Shown here one piece after another: positions 1 through 10,189 of a stretch of DNA of 64,000 bases. The translations under genes and the position numbers were made by a program. The number at the start of each line of letters is the position of its first letter. The first letter of the stretch is position 1. Origin of the DNA: Charina bottae (lineage: Eukaryota > Chordata > Lepidosauria > Squamata > Charinaidae); NCBI GenBank assembly GCA_023362775.1, contig JALMGJ010000014.1, positions 1,674,001 through 1,738,000 of the forward strand, in the 5' to 3' direction. The notes under the pieces are model-generated. The model had not been told where the DNA came from. It ran no database searches and saw only the letters and a program-made list of their open reading frames with translations.

Positions 1-745
1 TAGTGACCTCTCGTGGAACCCCAGGGTTCCACAGAACCCTGGTTGAGAAACCCTGGTTTGGAGGAAAACACGGAAAAGGACAGGCAGCTGGCTTGGCACT
101 GATCTGTGAGGACGCACTGAGACTTGATTGTGTCTTCCTGGTAAATGCTGCTGGAAAAGATCTGAGAAACGGCAGGCAAGGGAGAGGTACCTGCTGCATT
201 CTTCAGTATTTGGCACTGTTGTGTACAGGAATAGCTTCGGAATACACAAACAAGGCCATTAGGACCCCCCACTTTGCCACCCAGGCCATCCTTCTTTCTA
301 ATTAGACTCCTTAGGACCTGCCGAATCCTATTTGCCTGCAGGCCCTTTTGTCTCCCCACCTGCTTTTTATGGCCCAGGAATTAAAAGCAGTTGGAGTGGC
401 AGAGGTATTCTGCAAGACTGTGGTTTCCAGGGCTGAGAGCCACTCAGAGAGAAAAGCCCAAGGGAGGCCTGGAAAAGAAATGGCCAGAAGTAATTACCCC
501 CCCCTTTTTTTGATTGGGCAGATTAGGATGCCCATTGCCAGAATGGCAAAAGGTAGGAAAAAACCACGAATGCCTAGATTAGGGGTTATATGGGGAGGAA
601 AGAAAGGAGAGGCTTCATAATCTAGTACAAAGAGCAAAGGTAGGCTGGGACCATGTCCCCAAATTTGGAACACCGGGGGGAAAAATGACTTCAACCTTGA
701 AAACAATGTCATTTAAATTGCATTCAGATTAAATTAAACCCAATA
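1..745. other. Unassigned non-coding sequence
   Basis: No gene or recognisable repeat was seen. Short open frames here lack codon structure, splice context or family motifs. Confidence 0.4.
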
Positions 746-860
746 CAGGTAGTCCTCATTTAACAACCATCTGTTTAGTGATGGTTCAGACTTATGATGG
801 TGCTGAAAAAAACGACTTATGACCGGTCCTCACACTTACAACTGTTGCAGTGTCCCTGTG
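746..860 (+). mobile_element. Mariner-type DNA transposon fragment (left end)
   Basis: The segment starts with caggtagtcctcatttaac directly after a TA. It matches the left terminus of the better preserved element at 40879-41521 and contains the same 'gacttatgac' type internal text. The right terminus is missing, so it is a truncated, decayed copy. The family call rests on the TA target and the terminal sequence, not on a transposase. Confidence 0.5.
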
Positions 861-1049
861 TTTCAGTCTGTATGCCTTCCATCAAAAATGGAAAATGCCT
901 GAGATTAATTCTGGAATTGGCAGCTGCTCAGGACTCTGCACAGTCAATACAAGGGAGGGAAGTGAATTGCTAATCCATCAAAATCATTTGGCGAGGAAGA
1001 TCAGGTGAGTCAGAAAGGACTCATTGTGTCTTCTTCTTAAAACTCCTTA

Positions 1050-1558
1050 GTCTCACAACACATGGACAGACTCAACCATAGTTTCAACTGGGAAACTGTG
1101 AGCATCTTAAACCAAGCCAAATCCAAAAACGCTAGAGAATTCCTGGAAGCTTGTCACTCAGACAAAACAGCCATCAACAGACACATAGAGGTAAACAACA
1201 TTTACATACCATTCATAAGAGACAATAGAAAAGCCAAAAGACTAGAACACCTCCTTGCCAGCAATCAACACCCACATATGCAAAGATTAACACCAGGATT
1301 AGCACCAGAGGAACAATCAAACAGCACAAAATACCCTAATCAAGGAACTCAGTCAATCAACCAACCAGCAAACAACAGCCCAATCAAGGAACTCCGAAGG
1401 AGAGAACAACACCTCCACCAACACAAGAAGGACAAGCCATGGTATATAAACAGAGAGCAAGTCCCACTCCCTTTTCACACTGAAGATGTTGCCTAGTCTG
1501 GCAATGAAACGTCTGCAAGAAAACAACAATGCTCAGAGAACACCAAGGACTCCACAGA
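1050..1558 (+). mobile_element. Penelope-like element (PLE), 3' fragment, family B
   Basis: An open frame from 1062 to 1496 encodes the end of a PLE polyprotein. It holds the FNW...ILNQAKS, REFLEACHSD and INRHIEVNN motifs typical of the region after the GIY-YIG endonuclease. The frame is followed by the family's terminal sequence (gatgttgcctagtctggcaa, then gaaacgtctgcaagaaaac, ending near ggactccacag). The element is strongly 5' truncated: no reverse transcriptase or GIY-YIG core is present. A second copy with the same protein end lies at 62144-62671. I could not identify a target-site duplication, so the left edge is approximate. Confidence 0.75.
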
Positions 1559-2257
1559 TGATAGAATAGTAGTTTCAGTATTTTGTTATTCTTTTTTCAT
1601 GGACATCACTGCACAAGAAATTCTCAAGGTATGGTTATGCAGCACATGTTTAAGGTGACTTAGTGTGTTACATCACCCCATCTTACTCAATTGGCTTAGG
1701 GTTCAGTGTATTGTATGAACCCAGAAAATGGGTTACTTAACATATGTTGTGTTGTAGGTATGCACCCAAAATCTTATAGGGAGTGACAATGAATTGCAAA
1801 GAATTAGAGACATCTATAACATAATTAACCCACTGTGTTTTTTCAAAGGGAGAATGTGAAGGGGTACCAGAACAGAAAGCATAACACTTGTTTCAGATCC
1901 TTTTTATGTCTTCATGATGCAAAAGAACATCTGCAGCAACAGATAATTTCTTCAAAGCAGCTCATCTTTCTTAGGGAATGCTTCATAAAGATGTTCTAGG
2001 CCCAAATGACTCCATTTTCCTTCACTGTCATTGGCACTGGTAGCCAATTAAATAAGGGGGTTGGCGTACATCTTTGCCTCAGAACTGCTCTCTGGGGTGA
2101 ATGGTCCTACCACCCCATGTTATAATGCAAGGTATGGGCAAGAACAATATTTCTCTCTACCTTAGTTTAAATAGAAACCGTGTACTTGCACTTAGCTTCT
2201 GTTTTCTACTACCAGAGAATCCACGAATTCATTAAAGTCAGGAGACTGATTTGTGAT
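1559..2257. other. Unassigned sequence between PLE insertions
   Basis: AT-rich non-coding DNA. No gene, tRNA-like promoter or terminal repeat was recognised. Confidence 0.35.
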
Positions 2258-2273
2258 ACAGCTGGATTTAATG

Positions 2274-2536
2274 TCTATGAAGGTTCTCAGTCAACGTTTC
2301 GCATGCTGCAGCAGCATGGTAATCTTAACGATCCTCCTTTAGATGATAAAGGGACTTAGAAATAACATCTCAAAATAACCATGACCTAGCCCCAGGTGCT
2401 AGGTCACACAACCACCTAGAAACATATTTAAGGATTCCCTTACAAACTTTGCTCAGACTGAAGAAGCTCCTTGGATAAGGAGCGAAACGTTTCCACTGAG
2501 AAAATAGAAATCCAGTTGACATGATTCAAGCTACAG
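2274..2536 (+). mobile_element. PLE 3' fragment, family A, with 16-bp TSD
   Basis: The insertion is flanked by perfect copies of acagctggatttaatg at 2258-2273 and 2537-2552. It begins tctatgaaggttctcagtc and ends gattcaagctacag, and other family A copies share both termini. It contains the last codons of the PLE ORF (HGNLNDPPLDDKGT then stop), matching the end of the GIY-YIG ORF at 10368. The 3' region holds a hairpin (gctcctt/aaggagc) between ctgaaga and gaaacgt. It is 5' truncated and non-autonomous. Confidence 0.85.
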
Positions 2537-2750
2537 ACAGCTGGATTTAATGTTTTCAGAAAGAGGATGGGGTTTGACCATCTCTTGCTTTTTTATTTCT
2601 GCAGTCCCTGGGAAAGCAGTAGATGCAACTACCTCTGTTCCTGGTATCTAGAACCTTGGCAGACCACATTCTTTCATGAAATGATAATGCATGGTTTCAA
2701 CCAGCCATTGTTTTCCCCCTTCCACATGTAACTTTGTAATTTAGTTTAAA

Positions 2751-3107
2751 GAATCATAGATTCAAGGTGTTGGAATGAATCAGAAAAGACATCTAGTCTA
2801 ACTCCCTGTTAATGGCAGAATCTACTGGAGTATATCTGACAGATGACCATCCAGCCTCTGAAGACCTCTAGTGAAAGAGAACACACCACATCGTGTGTCA
2901 AGCCTTTTCTATTGTCTGACAGCTCATACAGTTCAGAGGTTCCTCCTGGTGTTTAGTGTGAACCTCCTTCCTCATATTTTTACTACTCCATTGGTTCTGG
3001 TCCTGCTTTCTGGGGCAATAGAGAATAAGTTCACACTTGAAGACACCTAGTGTATCTCCTTCAGCCATCGTTTCTGTAGACTAAACATACTCAGATGCTT
3101 ATCATGA
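2751..3107 (-). mobile_element. CR1-like LINE, 3' end fragment
   Basis: The segment starts with gaatcatagattc, the reverse complement of the characteristic CR1 3' terminus. It continues with text such as 'accatccagcctctgaagacct', 'ctcctggtgttta' and 'taaacatactcagat' that follows the conserved CR1 3' region. The orientation is therefore minus. No ORF remains, and divergence looks substantial. Confidence 0.7.
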
Positions 3108-4920
3108 AGAGTTCTGGAGAACATTCATATGTGCACATGACTTCTACGCCACTTGAGTCGGCCAAATGAAAGAATTGCCTCTTACTATCTTTTACTATGG
3201 CTTCCTCTTCTCCTTCCTCTTCTCCCCATGCTAGAGATTTCCTGAAGAAACCAGTCTGGGATGGAAGATCTGTTACTAATGGAGGCTTCAATTCTTCTCT
3301 TGAGTGACAGAAAAAGTAGGACTCATTTCATTTCACTTAAGGCATTCATTCAAAGAATCCTTTTCACCATGTAAAATTCATTGCTGGCTCCTCATTAATC
3401 CTCCCAAACACATACACTTACTTGAGGCCTAATCCTCTGCTTTTGTATCTCCCTATTTCTGATTCTCTTCATCTGGTTAATAATTTCTCCCTTTTTAAAT
3501 AGAATTTCCAAAGCTGAGCATGTCCCTATGGCAGCAATGCCCTCTTCTCTTGGTGGTCTTATTACTTCCATTATTGATTCAAAGGAGATGTTGAGAGAAA
3601 GTCAGAAAGATACAGTATTTCTGATGGTTTCCTGCCCCTTCCTGAAGTATTAGGTGGATTGGACATCTTTATGGCAAGTTCATCCTTCATGCTAAATCAT
3701 ACTTCTTTTAGTTGCTATATTCAGTGCTCTATTGCACGGAGTCATAAACTATGTGTTGAAAAAAACACAATAGGTTAATTCAAATTTGTTAAGCCAAAAC
3801 CAAGCAGAACCACATTATGGCTTAGGGTGATGTGTAAATTCAGCTTTACTCTTCTTTCCAGCCAATTTAGGTTAATTTCTTCTGCCTCTGAAACATGACT
3901 AGCAATCAATTCAATTAAAAAAGAAACAGAATCAATTTTCTGAAATGATTCAAATCATGAAATCAGTTGGGTTCTATCTTCCAAAGCGAATCAATAATTC
4001 AAATCTTATTTTGGCTGATACACACAGACCACAAGTTGTCTATTCAGTGAGATCAGCTGGGAAAGTTGATTTGCATGTTCTACTGCTCCCTCAAGTGAAT
4101 TGAAACTGAAGGCTGTATGAAAAGAACTGTCAGGACAAACAGAATGTGGAACTTCTGATCTTGGGAGATGTCTTCTGTCATCACCTGAAGATGTTTTCTT
4201 TCAGAATTCTTCAGCATGACCTCTATTTAGCTTTTTCTTTGACTGACCATGGGTACATAGCTGATGAATCTTCAACCATTCTTTGTTTCAAAACACAGAC
4301 CTTCTTGATATGGATAGCTAAGCAAGGGCTTTGTGGGTAGATAATATGGAACAGTTCCTTCAGAAGGTTGAAACTCAGGCAGAGGGATAAGCAAACTTTC
4401 TATCACATTGAAACCACTGATGTCACACTAGTCCACAATGTGTTTACCATACGCAGGAAAGGTCTTATGAATATTGACCATACAAATTGGTTCCCAGGTT
4501 CTTGGAGACATTAAAGGATGGTTTCCAAAAGAATCCATGTCAGGTAAGACAAAATGCATTACCCCCTGAACAAATTAAAATTGATCCCAACTTGCTTGGT
4601 TTATCTGTTGTGGATTCTGTCTCAGATGTGGAATATATCTGTGGAATCAGGGTGGCCATAAGGACAATGAATCTAATTAAGAAGCTTAGCAAAGGGATTT
4701 GTTTCTGGGCCTAAGTATCTTCTTGCTGAAGAGGTCCCATCTATCATCTTAGATCAGATAAGGCCCAGCAAGTGGAGGGAACACCAGATCTGTCTGCTTC
4801 CCTTTGCAACATCTTGACTCCCTTTTCAGTATAATTAGAATAATGACTTCACTCTGGAGCTATGGATAAAAGTCGTTCAAGGACTTTGGTGAAAGTTAAC
4901 CTTTTAGAAACATTAATACT
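3108..4920. other. Unassigned AT-rich sequence left of BovB
   Basis: No convincing coding exon was found; the frames at 3091-3291, 4146-4340 and 4487-4714 have no family motifs. Around 3780-4020 there are many short ATTCAAT and GATTCAAATC words, which also occur near 17280-17480 and 22320-22510. Confidence 0.35.
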
Positions 4921-4936
4921 ATTTCTCTCTTGTTGT

Positions 4937-7900
4937 TTATTCGTTCAGTCGTTTCCGACTCTTCGTGACTTCATGGACCAGTCCACGCCAGAGCTTTCTG
5001 TCGGCCGTCACCATCCCCAGCTCCCCAATGGTTGAGTCCGTCACCTCCAGAATACCATCCATCCATCTTGCCCTTGGTCGGCCCCTCTTCCTTTTGCCTT
5101 CCACTTTTCCTAGCATCAGCTTCTTCTCCAGGGTATCCTGTCTTCTCATTATGTGGCCAAAGTACTTCAGTTTTGCCTTTAATATCATTCCCTCAAGTGA
5201 GCAGTCTGGCTTTATTTCCTGGAGTATGGACTGGTTTGATCTTCTTGCAGTCCAAGGCACTCTCAGAATTTTCCTCCAACACCACAGTTCAAAAGCATCT
5301 ATCTTCCTTCGCTCAGCCTTCCTTATGGTCCAGCTCTCGCAGCCATAGGTTACTACAGGGAATACCATTGCTTTAACTATGCGGACCTTTGTTGTCAGTG
5401 TGATGTCTCTGCTCTTAACTATTTTATCAAGATTTGCCATTGCTCTCCTCCCAAGAAGTAGACGTCTTCTGATTTCCTGGCTGCAGTCAGCGTCTGCAGT
5501 AATCTTTGCGCCTAGAAATACAAAGTCTGTCACTGCCTCCACTTTTTCTCCCTCTATTTGCCAGTCATCAATCAAGCTCGTTGCCATAATCTTGGTTTTT
5601 TTGAGGTTTAACTGCAACCCAGCTTTTGCACTTTCTTCTTTCACCTTCGTCATAAGGCTCCTCAACTCCTCCTCACTTTCAGCCATCAAAGTGGTATCAT
5701 CTGCATATCTGAGATTGTTAATGTTTCTTCCAGCGATTTTAACTCCAGCCTTGGATTCCTCAAGCCCAGCATGTCGCATGATGTGTTCTGCATACAGGTT
5801 GAATAGGTAGGGTGAGAGTATACAACCCTGCCGTACTCCTTTCCCAATCTTAAACCAGTCCGTTGTTCCGTGCTCTGTTCTTACCGTTGCTACTTGGTCG
5901 TTATACAGATTCCTCAGGAGGCAGACAAGATGACTTGGTATCCCCATACCACCAAGAACTTGCCACAATTTGTTATGATCCACACAGTCAAAGGCTTTAG
6001 AATAGTCAATAAAACAGAAATAGATGTTTTTCTGAAATTCCCTGGCTTTCTCCATTATCCAGCGGATATTGGCAATTTGGTCTCTAGTTCCTCTGCCTTT
6101 TCTAAACCCAGCTTGTACATCTGGCAATTCTCGCTCCATGAATTGCTGGAGTCTACCTTGCAAGATCTTGAGCATTACCTTACTGGCATGTGAAATAAGT
6201 GCCACTGTTCGATAGTTTGAACATTCTTTAGTGCTTCCCTTTTTTGGTATGGGGATATAAGTTGATTTTTTCCAATCTGATGGCCATTCTTGTGTTTTCC
6301 AAATTTGCTGGCATATGGCATGCATCACCTTGACAGCATCATCTTGCAAGATTTTAAACAGTTCAGCTGGGATACCATCGTCTCCTGCTGCCTTGTTATT
6401 AGCAATGCTTCTTAAGGCCCATTCAACCTCACTCTTCAGGATGTCTGGCTCTAACTCACTGACCACACCGTCAAAGCTATCTCCAATATTATTATCCTTC
6501 CTATACAGATCTTCCGTATATTCTTGCCACCTTTTCTTGATCTCTTCTGCTTCTGTTAGGTCCTTACCATCTTTGTTTTTGATCATACCCATTTTTGCCT
6601 GGAATTTTCCTCCGATGTTTCTAATTTTCTGGAAGAGGTCTCTTGTCCTTGCTATTCTATTGTCTTCTTCCACTTCCGCACATTGCTTGTTTAAAAATAA
6701 TTCCTTATCTCTTCTGGCTAACCTCTGGAATTTTGCATTTAATTGGGCATATCTCCCCCTATCACTGTTGCCTTTTGCTTTCCTTCTTTCTTGGGCTACT
6801 TCCAGTGTTTCAGCAGACAGCCATCTTGCCTTCTTGGTTTTCTTTTTCTTTGGAACGTTTTTTGTTGCCGCCTCCTGAACAATGTTGCGAACTTCTGTCC
6901 ATAGTTCTTCCGGGACCCTATCTACTAAATCTAGTCCCTTAAATCTATTCTTCACCTCCACTGCATATTCCTTAGGAATATTAGTGAGCTCATATCTAAC
7001 TGATCTGTGGGTCTTCCCTATTCTCTTTAGTCTGATTCTAAATTTTGCAATAAGAAGTTCGTGATCTGAACTACAGTCAGCTCCAGGTCTTGTTTTTACC
7101 GACTGTATAGATGTCCGCCACCTTTGGCTGCAAAGGATGTAGTCAATCTGATTTCGGTGTCGACCATCTGGTGAAGTCCATGTATAAAGTCGTCTTTTAG
7201 GTTGTTGGAAGAGAGTGTTTGTTATGCACAGTGAGTTGTCTTGGCAAAATTCTATCAACCTATGTCCTGCTTCATTTTGTTCTCCCAGACCATGCTTGCC
7301 TGTAATTCCAGGTGTCGTCTGACTACCCACCTTAGCATTCCAGTCTCCTGTAATGAAAATAACATCTCTTTTTGGTGTATTATCTAGTAGGTGCTGCAGA
7401 TCCTCATAGAACTGATCTACTTCTGCTTCTTCAGCATCTGTGGTTGGGGCGTATATTTGGATCACTGTGATGTTAAATGGCTTACCCTGAATTCGAATTG
7501 AGATCATTCTATCGTTTTTTGGATTGTATCCAAGCACTGCTTTAGCCACTTTATTATTAATTATGAAGGCTACTCCATTTCTTCTGTGGTCCTCTTGTCC
7601 ACAGTAGTAGATCTGGTGGTCATCTGATGTGAAGTGGCCCATTCCAGTCCATTTCAGTTCACTGACACCTAAAATGTCTATATTTAATCTTGACATCTCA
7701 CCAATAACCACATCCAATTTGCCCTGGCTCATAGATCTTACATTCCAGGTTCCTATGGTGTGTTGATCTTTAGAACATCGGATTCGTCGTTCACCACCAG
7801 CACCGTCGGCCGCTAGCCGTCCTTTCGGCTTTGAGCTAGCTGCGTCATCACATCTGGGGCTAGTTGAACGTATCCTCTGTTCCTCCCCAGTAGCATTTTG

Positions 7901-7969
7901 ACCATCTTCCGACCTGGGAGTCCCATCTTCCGATGGTATACCGACATATCTTTGGTTGTACTGATCCAT
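4937..7969 (-). CDS. BovB polyprotein: AP-like endonuclease plus reverse transcriptase
   Basis: This 1010-aa retrotransposon protein nicks the target DNA and copies element RNA at the nick (target-primed reverse transcription). The N-terminal endonuclease has TWN (Asn76), SELKW (Glu104), YAPT (173-176), GDWN (Asp209, Asn211), IDYI (275-278) and SDH (301-303), so all expected catalytic positions are present. The reverse transcriptase runs from roughly 510 to 820, with AGDDGIPAELF (528-538), FCFIDYSKAFD (catalytic Asp655), GVRQGCILSP (711-720) and RYADD (Asp757, Asp758). The C-terminal part holds CESW and FELWCWRKILRVPWT. The start ATG directly follows an in-frame TAA, which fixes it. No frameshift or internal stop is seen. 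It is a mobile-element gene, not a host gene. RTE elements lack RNase H, and none is visible. Confidence 0.93.
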   Translation of the reverse strand: MDQYNQRYVGIPSEDGTPRSEDGQNATGEEQRIRSTSPRCDDAASSKPKGRLAADGAGGERRIRCSKDQHTIGTWNVRSMSQGKLDVVIGEMSRLNIDILGVSELKWTGMGHFTSDDHQIYYCGQEDHRRNGVAFIINNKVAKAVLGYNPKNDRMISIRIQGKPFNITVIQIYAPTTDAEEAEVDQFYEDLQHLLDNTPKRDVIFITGDWNAKVGSQTTPGITGKHGLGEQNEAGHRLIEFCQDNSLCITNTLFQQPKRRLYTWTSPDGRHRNQIDYILCSQRWRTSIQSVKTRPGADCSSDHELLIAKFRIRLKRIGKTHRSVRYELTNIPKEYAVEVKNRFKGLDLVDRVPEELWTEVRNIVQEAATKNVPKKKKTKKARWLSAETLEVAQERRKAKGNSDRGRYAQLNAKFQRLARRDKELFLNKQCAEVEEDNRIARTRDLFQKIRNIGGKFQAKMGMIKNKDGKDLTEAEEIKKRWQEYTEDLYRKDNNIGDSFDGVVSELEPDILKSEVEWALRSIANNKAAGDDGIPAELFKILQDDAVKVMHAICQQIWKTQEWPSDWKKSTYIPIPKKGSTKECSNYRTVALISHASKVMLKILQGRLQQFMERELPDVQAGFRKGRGTRDQIANIRWIMEKAREFQKNIYFCFIDYSKAFDCVDHNKLWQVLGGMGIPSHLVCLLRNLYNDQVATVRTEHGTTDWFKIGKGVRQGCILSPYLFNLYAEHIMRHAGLEESKAGVKIAGRNINNLRYADDTTLMAESEEELRSLMTKVKEESAKAGLQLNLKKTKIMATSLIDDWQIEGEKVEAVTDFVFLGAKITADADCSQEIRRRLLLGRRAMANLDKIVKSRDITLTTKVRIVKAMVFPVVTYGCESWTIRKAERRKIDAFELWCWRKILRVPWTARRSNQSILQEIKPDCSLEGMILKAKLKYFGHIMRRQDTLEKKLMLGKVEGKRKRGRPRARWMDGILEVTDSTIGELGMVTADRKLWRGLVHEVTKSRKRLNE

Positions 7970-8150
7970 TTAGTTTTCATGGCAAGAATACTGGGGTGGG
8001 TTGCCATTACCTTCCCCAGGGATCGTATTTAGTCTGACCTCTCTGCCACGACCTTCCCATCTTGGGTGTCCCTTCACGGTTTAGCTCATGGTTTCATTGA
8101 GGTGCTCAAGCTCCAGCACCACGACAAGGTAACGATCTCCTTTGCTGGAG
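7970..8150 (-). promoter_or_regulatory. BovB 5' UTR, presumed internal promoter region
   Basis: The roughly 180 bases between the 5' TSD and the ORF start form the element's 5' UTR. RTE-type LINEs must carry their own promoter near the 5' end. No specific promoter motif was identified, so the regulatory role is inferred from position. Confidence 0.4.
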
Positions 8151-8239
8151 ATTTCTCTCTTACTGTTCTACATTGTGGTTAGATAACTTTCTGCTGGCTG
8201 GTGGCGTGAGGCTTCATTGGGTGGAGTGATGATGCAAAC

Positions 8240-8331
8240 TTCCTTCCTTCCTTCCTTCCTTCCTTCCTTCCTTCCTTCCTTCCTTCCTTCCTTCCTTCCT
8301 TCCTTCCTTCCTTCCTTCCTTCCTTCCTTCC
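8240..8331. repeat. (TTCC)n microsatellite
   Basis: About 23 uninterrupted TTCC units. The open frames across it on both strands are artefacts of the array. Confidence 0.98.
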
Positions 8332-9239
8332 TCTTCAGGAGCTGCATGATGGTCATCTCAGTAACAGCTGCTAGGTACCACATCAATTCTTCCTCCATTT
8401 CTCCAGTTTACTGAGGTGAACCTCTTCCAATTTGGTGCTGTCCAACTGTGCAATTCCCATTATCCCCAGCTTGTATGACTGCATTTGTGCAAGGAATAGA
8501 CGTTTTCTCACCATGGATGATTAACTAGGCATCTACAGATTCCCCTTTCAGCTTTTTCACTCTCACTTTAACTGGTCGATCCCCAACTTCCCTGACCATT
8601 GGGGGAAAAAAAGACATTTTCAGTATCTAGATACTGGCAGGTCATTTTATTAACTCTGAATAAACAACCAGCCATTACAGGGTAATGCATTTATCAGCCT
8701 TCTCTGCAGTGTTTGATGTCTTGTGCTGCTCTCACCCCGCCTGATCTTGACAGACAGTTCTCATTCTGAAAGTAAACTTCCTGTCAGAAAGGTTTCATTT
8801 GCTCCCTAAATTTACTTTGATCTCCTTGCTTAATGTTTAATTCCTTCTTGTCACATTATAGGTTTCTAATCCTGTTTTACATCCAGCTATCTAGCTCCAA
8901 ATTTTTGTATAAATTTGCTGTGTGACATGATATTTACACAGCATTAAGGCAGCGCTAGAGTATTTGCCAGAGATAGAGAGACAGTGGAAAATCAACCCCA
9001 CAGATTAAAAAGTAAAACACTACTTTGGGTGAGGGAGGTTGCCAAGGGCTTACAGGAACATCCATGGGGACTGGGGGAGGGCAGAACATCAAGATGGCGG
9101 CGCTGACCTCTTGGCTTCATTTTTAAGACTGTCTTAAAATACTCTTTAAAATACAAACATGCAACAAAAAGGAGTGATATTTTATTTTTTCCTTTGTGAG
9201 CAATCATGAGAAGCTCTAAGAAACTGCAAGTATATTTGT
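8332..9239. other. Unassigned sequence
   Basis: No gene or repeat family was recognised with confidence. Confidence 0.35.
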
Positions 9240-9375
9240 AATACAGTATTTTATTTATTTATTTATTTGTTTATTTATTTGTCTTATTTATACCCCGCCT
9301 ATCCCCTCCCTACTGGAGGACTCTAGGCGGCTTACAGTATTATATATATCCAATCCAATTATACAATTATACAAC
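9240..9375 (-). mobile_element. LINE/SINE 3' tail (L2/CR1-type) ending in TTTA repeat
   Basis: Read on the minus strand this is '...taagccgcctagagtcctcc...ggcggggtataaataagac' followed by an AAATA-type simple tail. The 'gccgccnagagtc...gggcgg..ataaataaata' pattern recurs at 25200, 29959, 35091, 43653, 44516 and 48047, so it is a dispersed 3' end family. Assignment to the L2 or CR1 group is from general resemblance. Confidence 0.6.
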
Positions 9376-9609
9376 ATCATTTTTACAATTTATTCCTGCG
9401 CGACAGGGAGAGAGGAAGGGAACCGGCTCTTCCGCTGCAGGCATTGGACTGCAAGTCCCAGAATGCCTCGCTCCGCGCCGGCTGCTGACGTCCAGGAAGC
9501 TGGTGTCTCCGGATCCGTCGTCCTCCGTCGTCCTCCGCTGACATCGCCGCTCTTCCAGGTCTTTCTTTGGAATCGAGGACGACCCTCTGCTGGACGCCCG
9601 CAAATTGCC
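9376..9609. other. GC- and CpG-rich segment
   Basis: A short CpG-rich block lies between two retroelement pieces. It opens frames in several registers, but none has protein-family motifs. It may be part of the adjacent SINE insertion or an ancient GC-rich element. No promoter elements were identified. Confidence 0.3.
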
Positions 9610-9785
9610 CCACGTGAGTGGTACCCATTAATCTACTTGCTATATTAGCTTTCGAATCGCTGGGTTGGCAGAGAGCTAGGGCAAGTGACGAGAGCTCACC
9701 TCGTCATGCGGTTTCGAACTGCCAACCTTATGGTCGGCAGTCTAACGGCTCAGTGGTTTAACCCGCTGAGCCACCGCGCCCCGCG
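9610..9785 (-). mobile_element. tRNA-derived SINE, Sauria-like
   Basis: On the minus strand it begins gcgcggtggctcagcgggtt (A-box-like). It then has ggcagttcgaaacc (B-box-like), 'gtgagctctcgtcac', 'tctgccaacccagcgattcgaaag' and 'aagtagattaatgggtaccac'. This order matches the Sauria SINEs at 35860 and 41557. The 3' LINE-derived tail is not present in recognisable form. It is a SINE head, not a functional tRNA gene. Confidence 0.7.
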
Positions 9786-10176
9786 GTGGCTTAAAACAAC
9801 TAAGGGGACATTATTTTCAAACAGCTTGTATTTAACATGGAATGTAGAGTGCTACCTCAAAGAAAGGTGATCCACAATTCAGTGGTAGTTCATACACTGC
9901 ATACCAAAGTTTTCAGACTATGTCTTGGAATTTTTGCTAAAGGATTTCTGGGAGCAGGTTATTAGAAACACATATGGCTATTGCTTGGATATCTTCTGCC
10001 AATTATTGATAAATATTATTTGTTATGTCACTGTGTTTATTGCCCTTCTTTTCTTAGGGTGGATTCAACCCTAAGGTTAACATGCTAACAATGGTGTTGA
10101 TGATGGTACCCAGTTAGAAACAAACTAAAATAATCACCAATCTCTCTTCTTAAAAGGGGAGAAAATGAGAGGTTAG
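9786..10176. other. Unassigned sequence
   Basis: AT-rich, no recognisable coding or repeat content. Confidence 0.35.
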
Positions 10177-10189
10177 ATTAACTCCTGAT

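Larger units (their letters stand above)
4932..8150 (-). mobile_element. Full-length RTE-BovB LINE with 11-bp TSD
   Basis: A complete insertion of about 3.2 kb is bracketed by perfect copies of atttctctctt at 4921-4931 and 8151-8161. On the minus strand it has a 5' UTR of about 180 bp (8150-7970), one ORF of 1010 codons, and a very short 3' end that includes 'agagtcggaaacgactgaac' and finishes in an AAC repeat. The length, the single-ORF plan and the absence of poly(A) fit the RTE-BovB clade. Because the ORF is uninterrupted and the TSD perfect, the insertion is probably young. Nothing in the sequence shows whether it is transcribed. Confidence 0.92.

Noticed and set aside
5032..6942. Several plus-strand open frames across the BovB
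   Set aside because: They are antisense to the intact BovB ORF, whose catalytic motifs identify the true frame.
9367..9648. Open frames in the GC-rich segment near 9.5 kb
   Set aside because: Three overlapping frames on both strands, none with domain features; explained by base composition.
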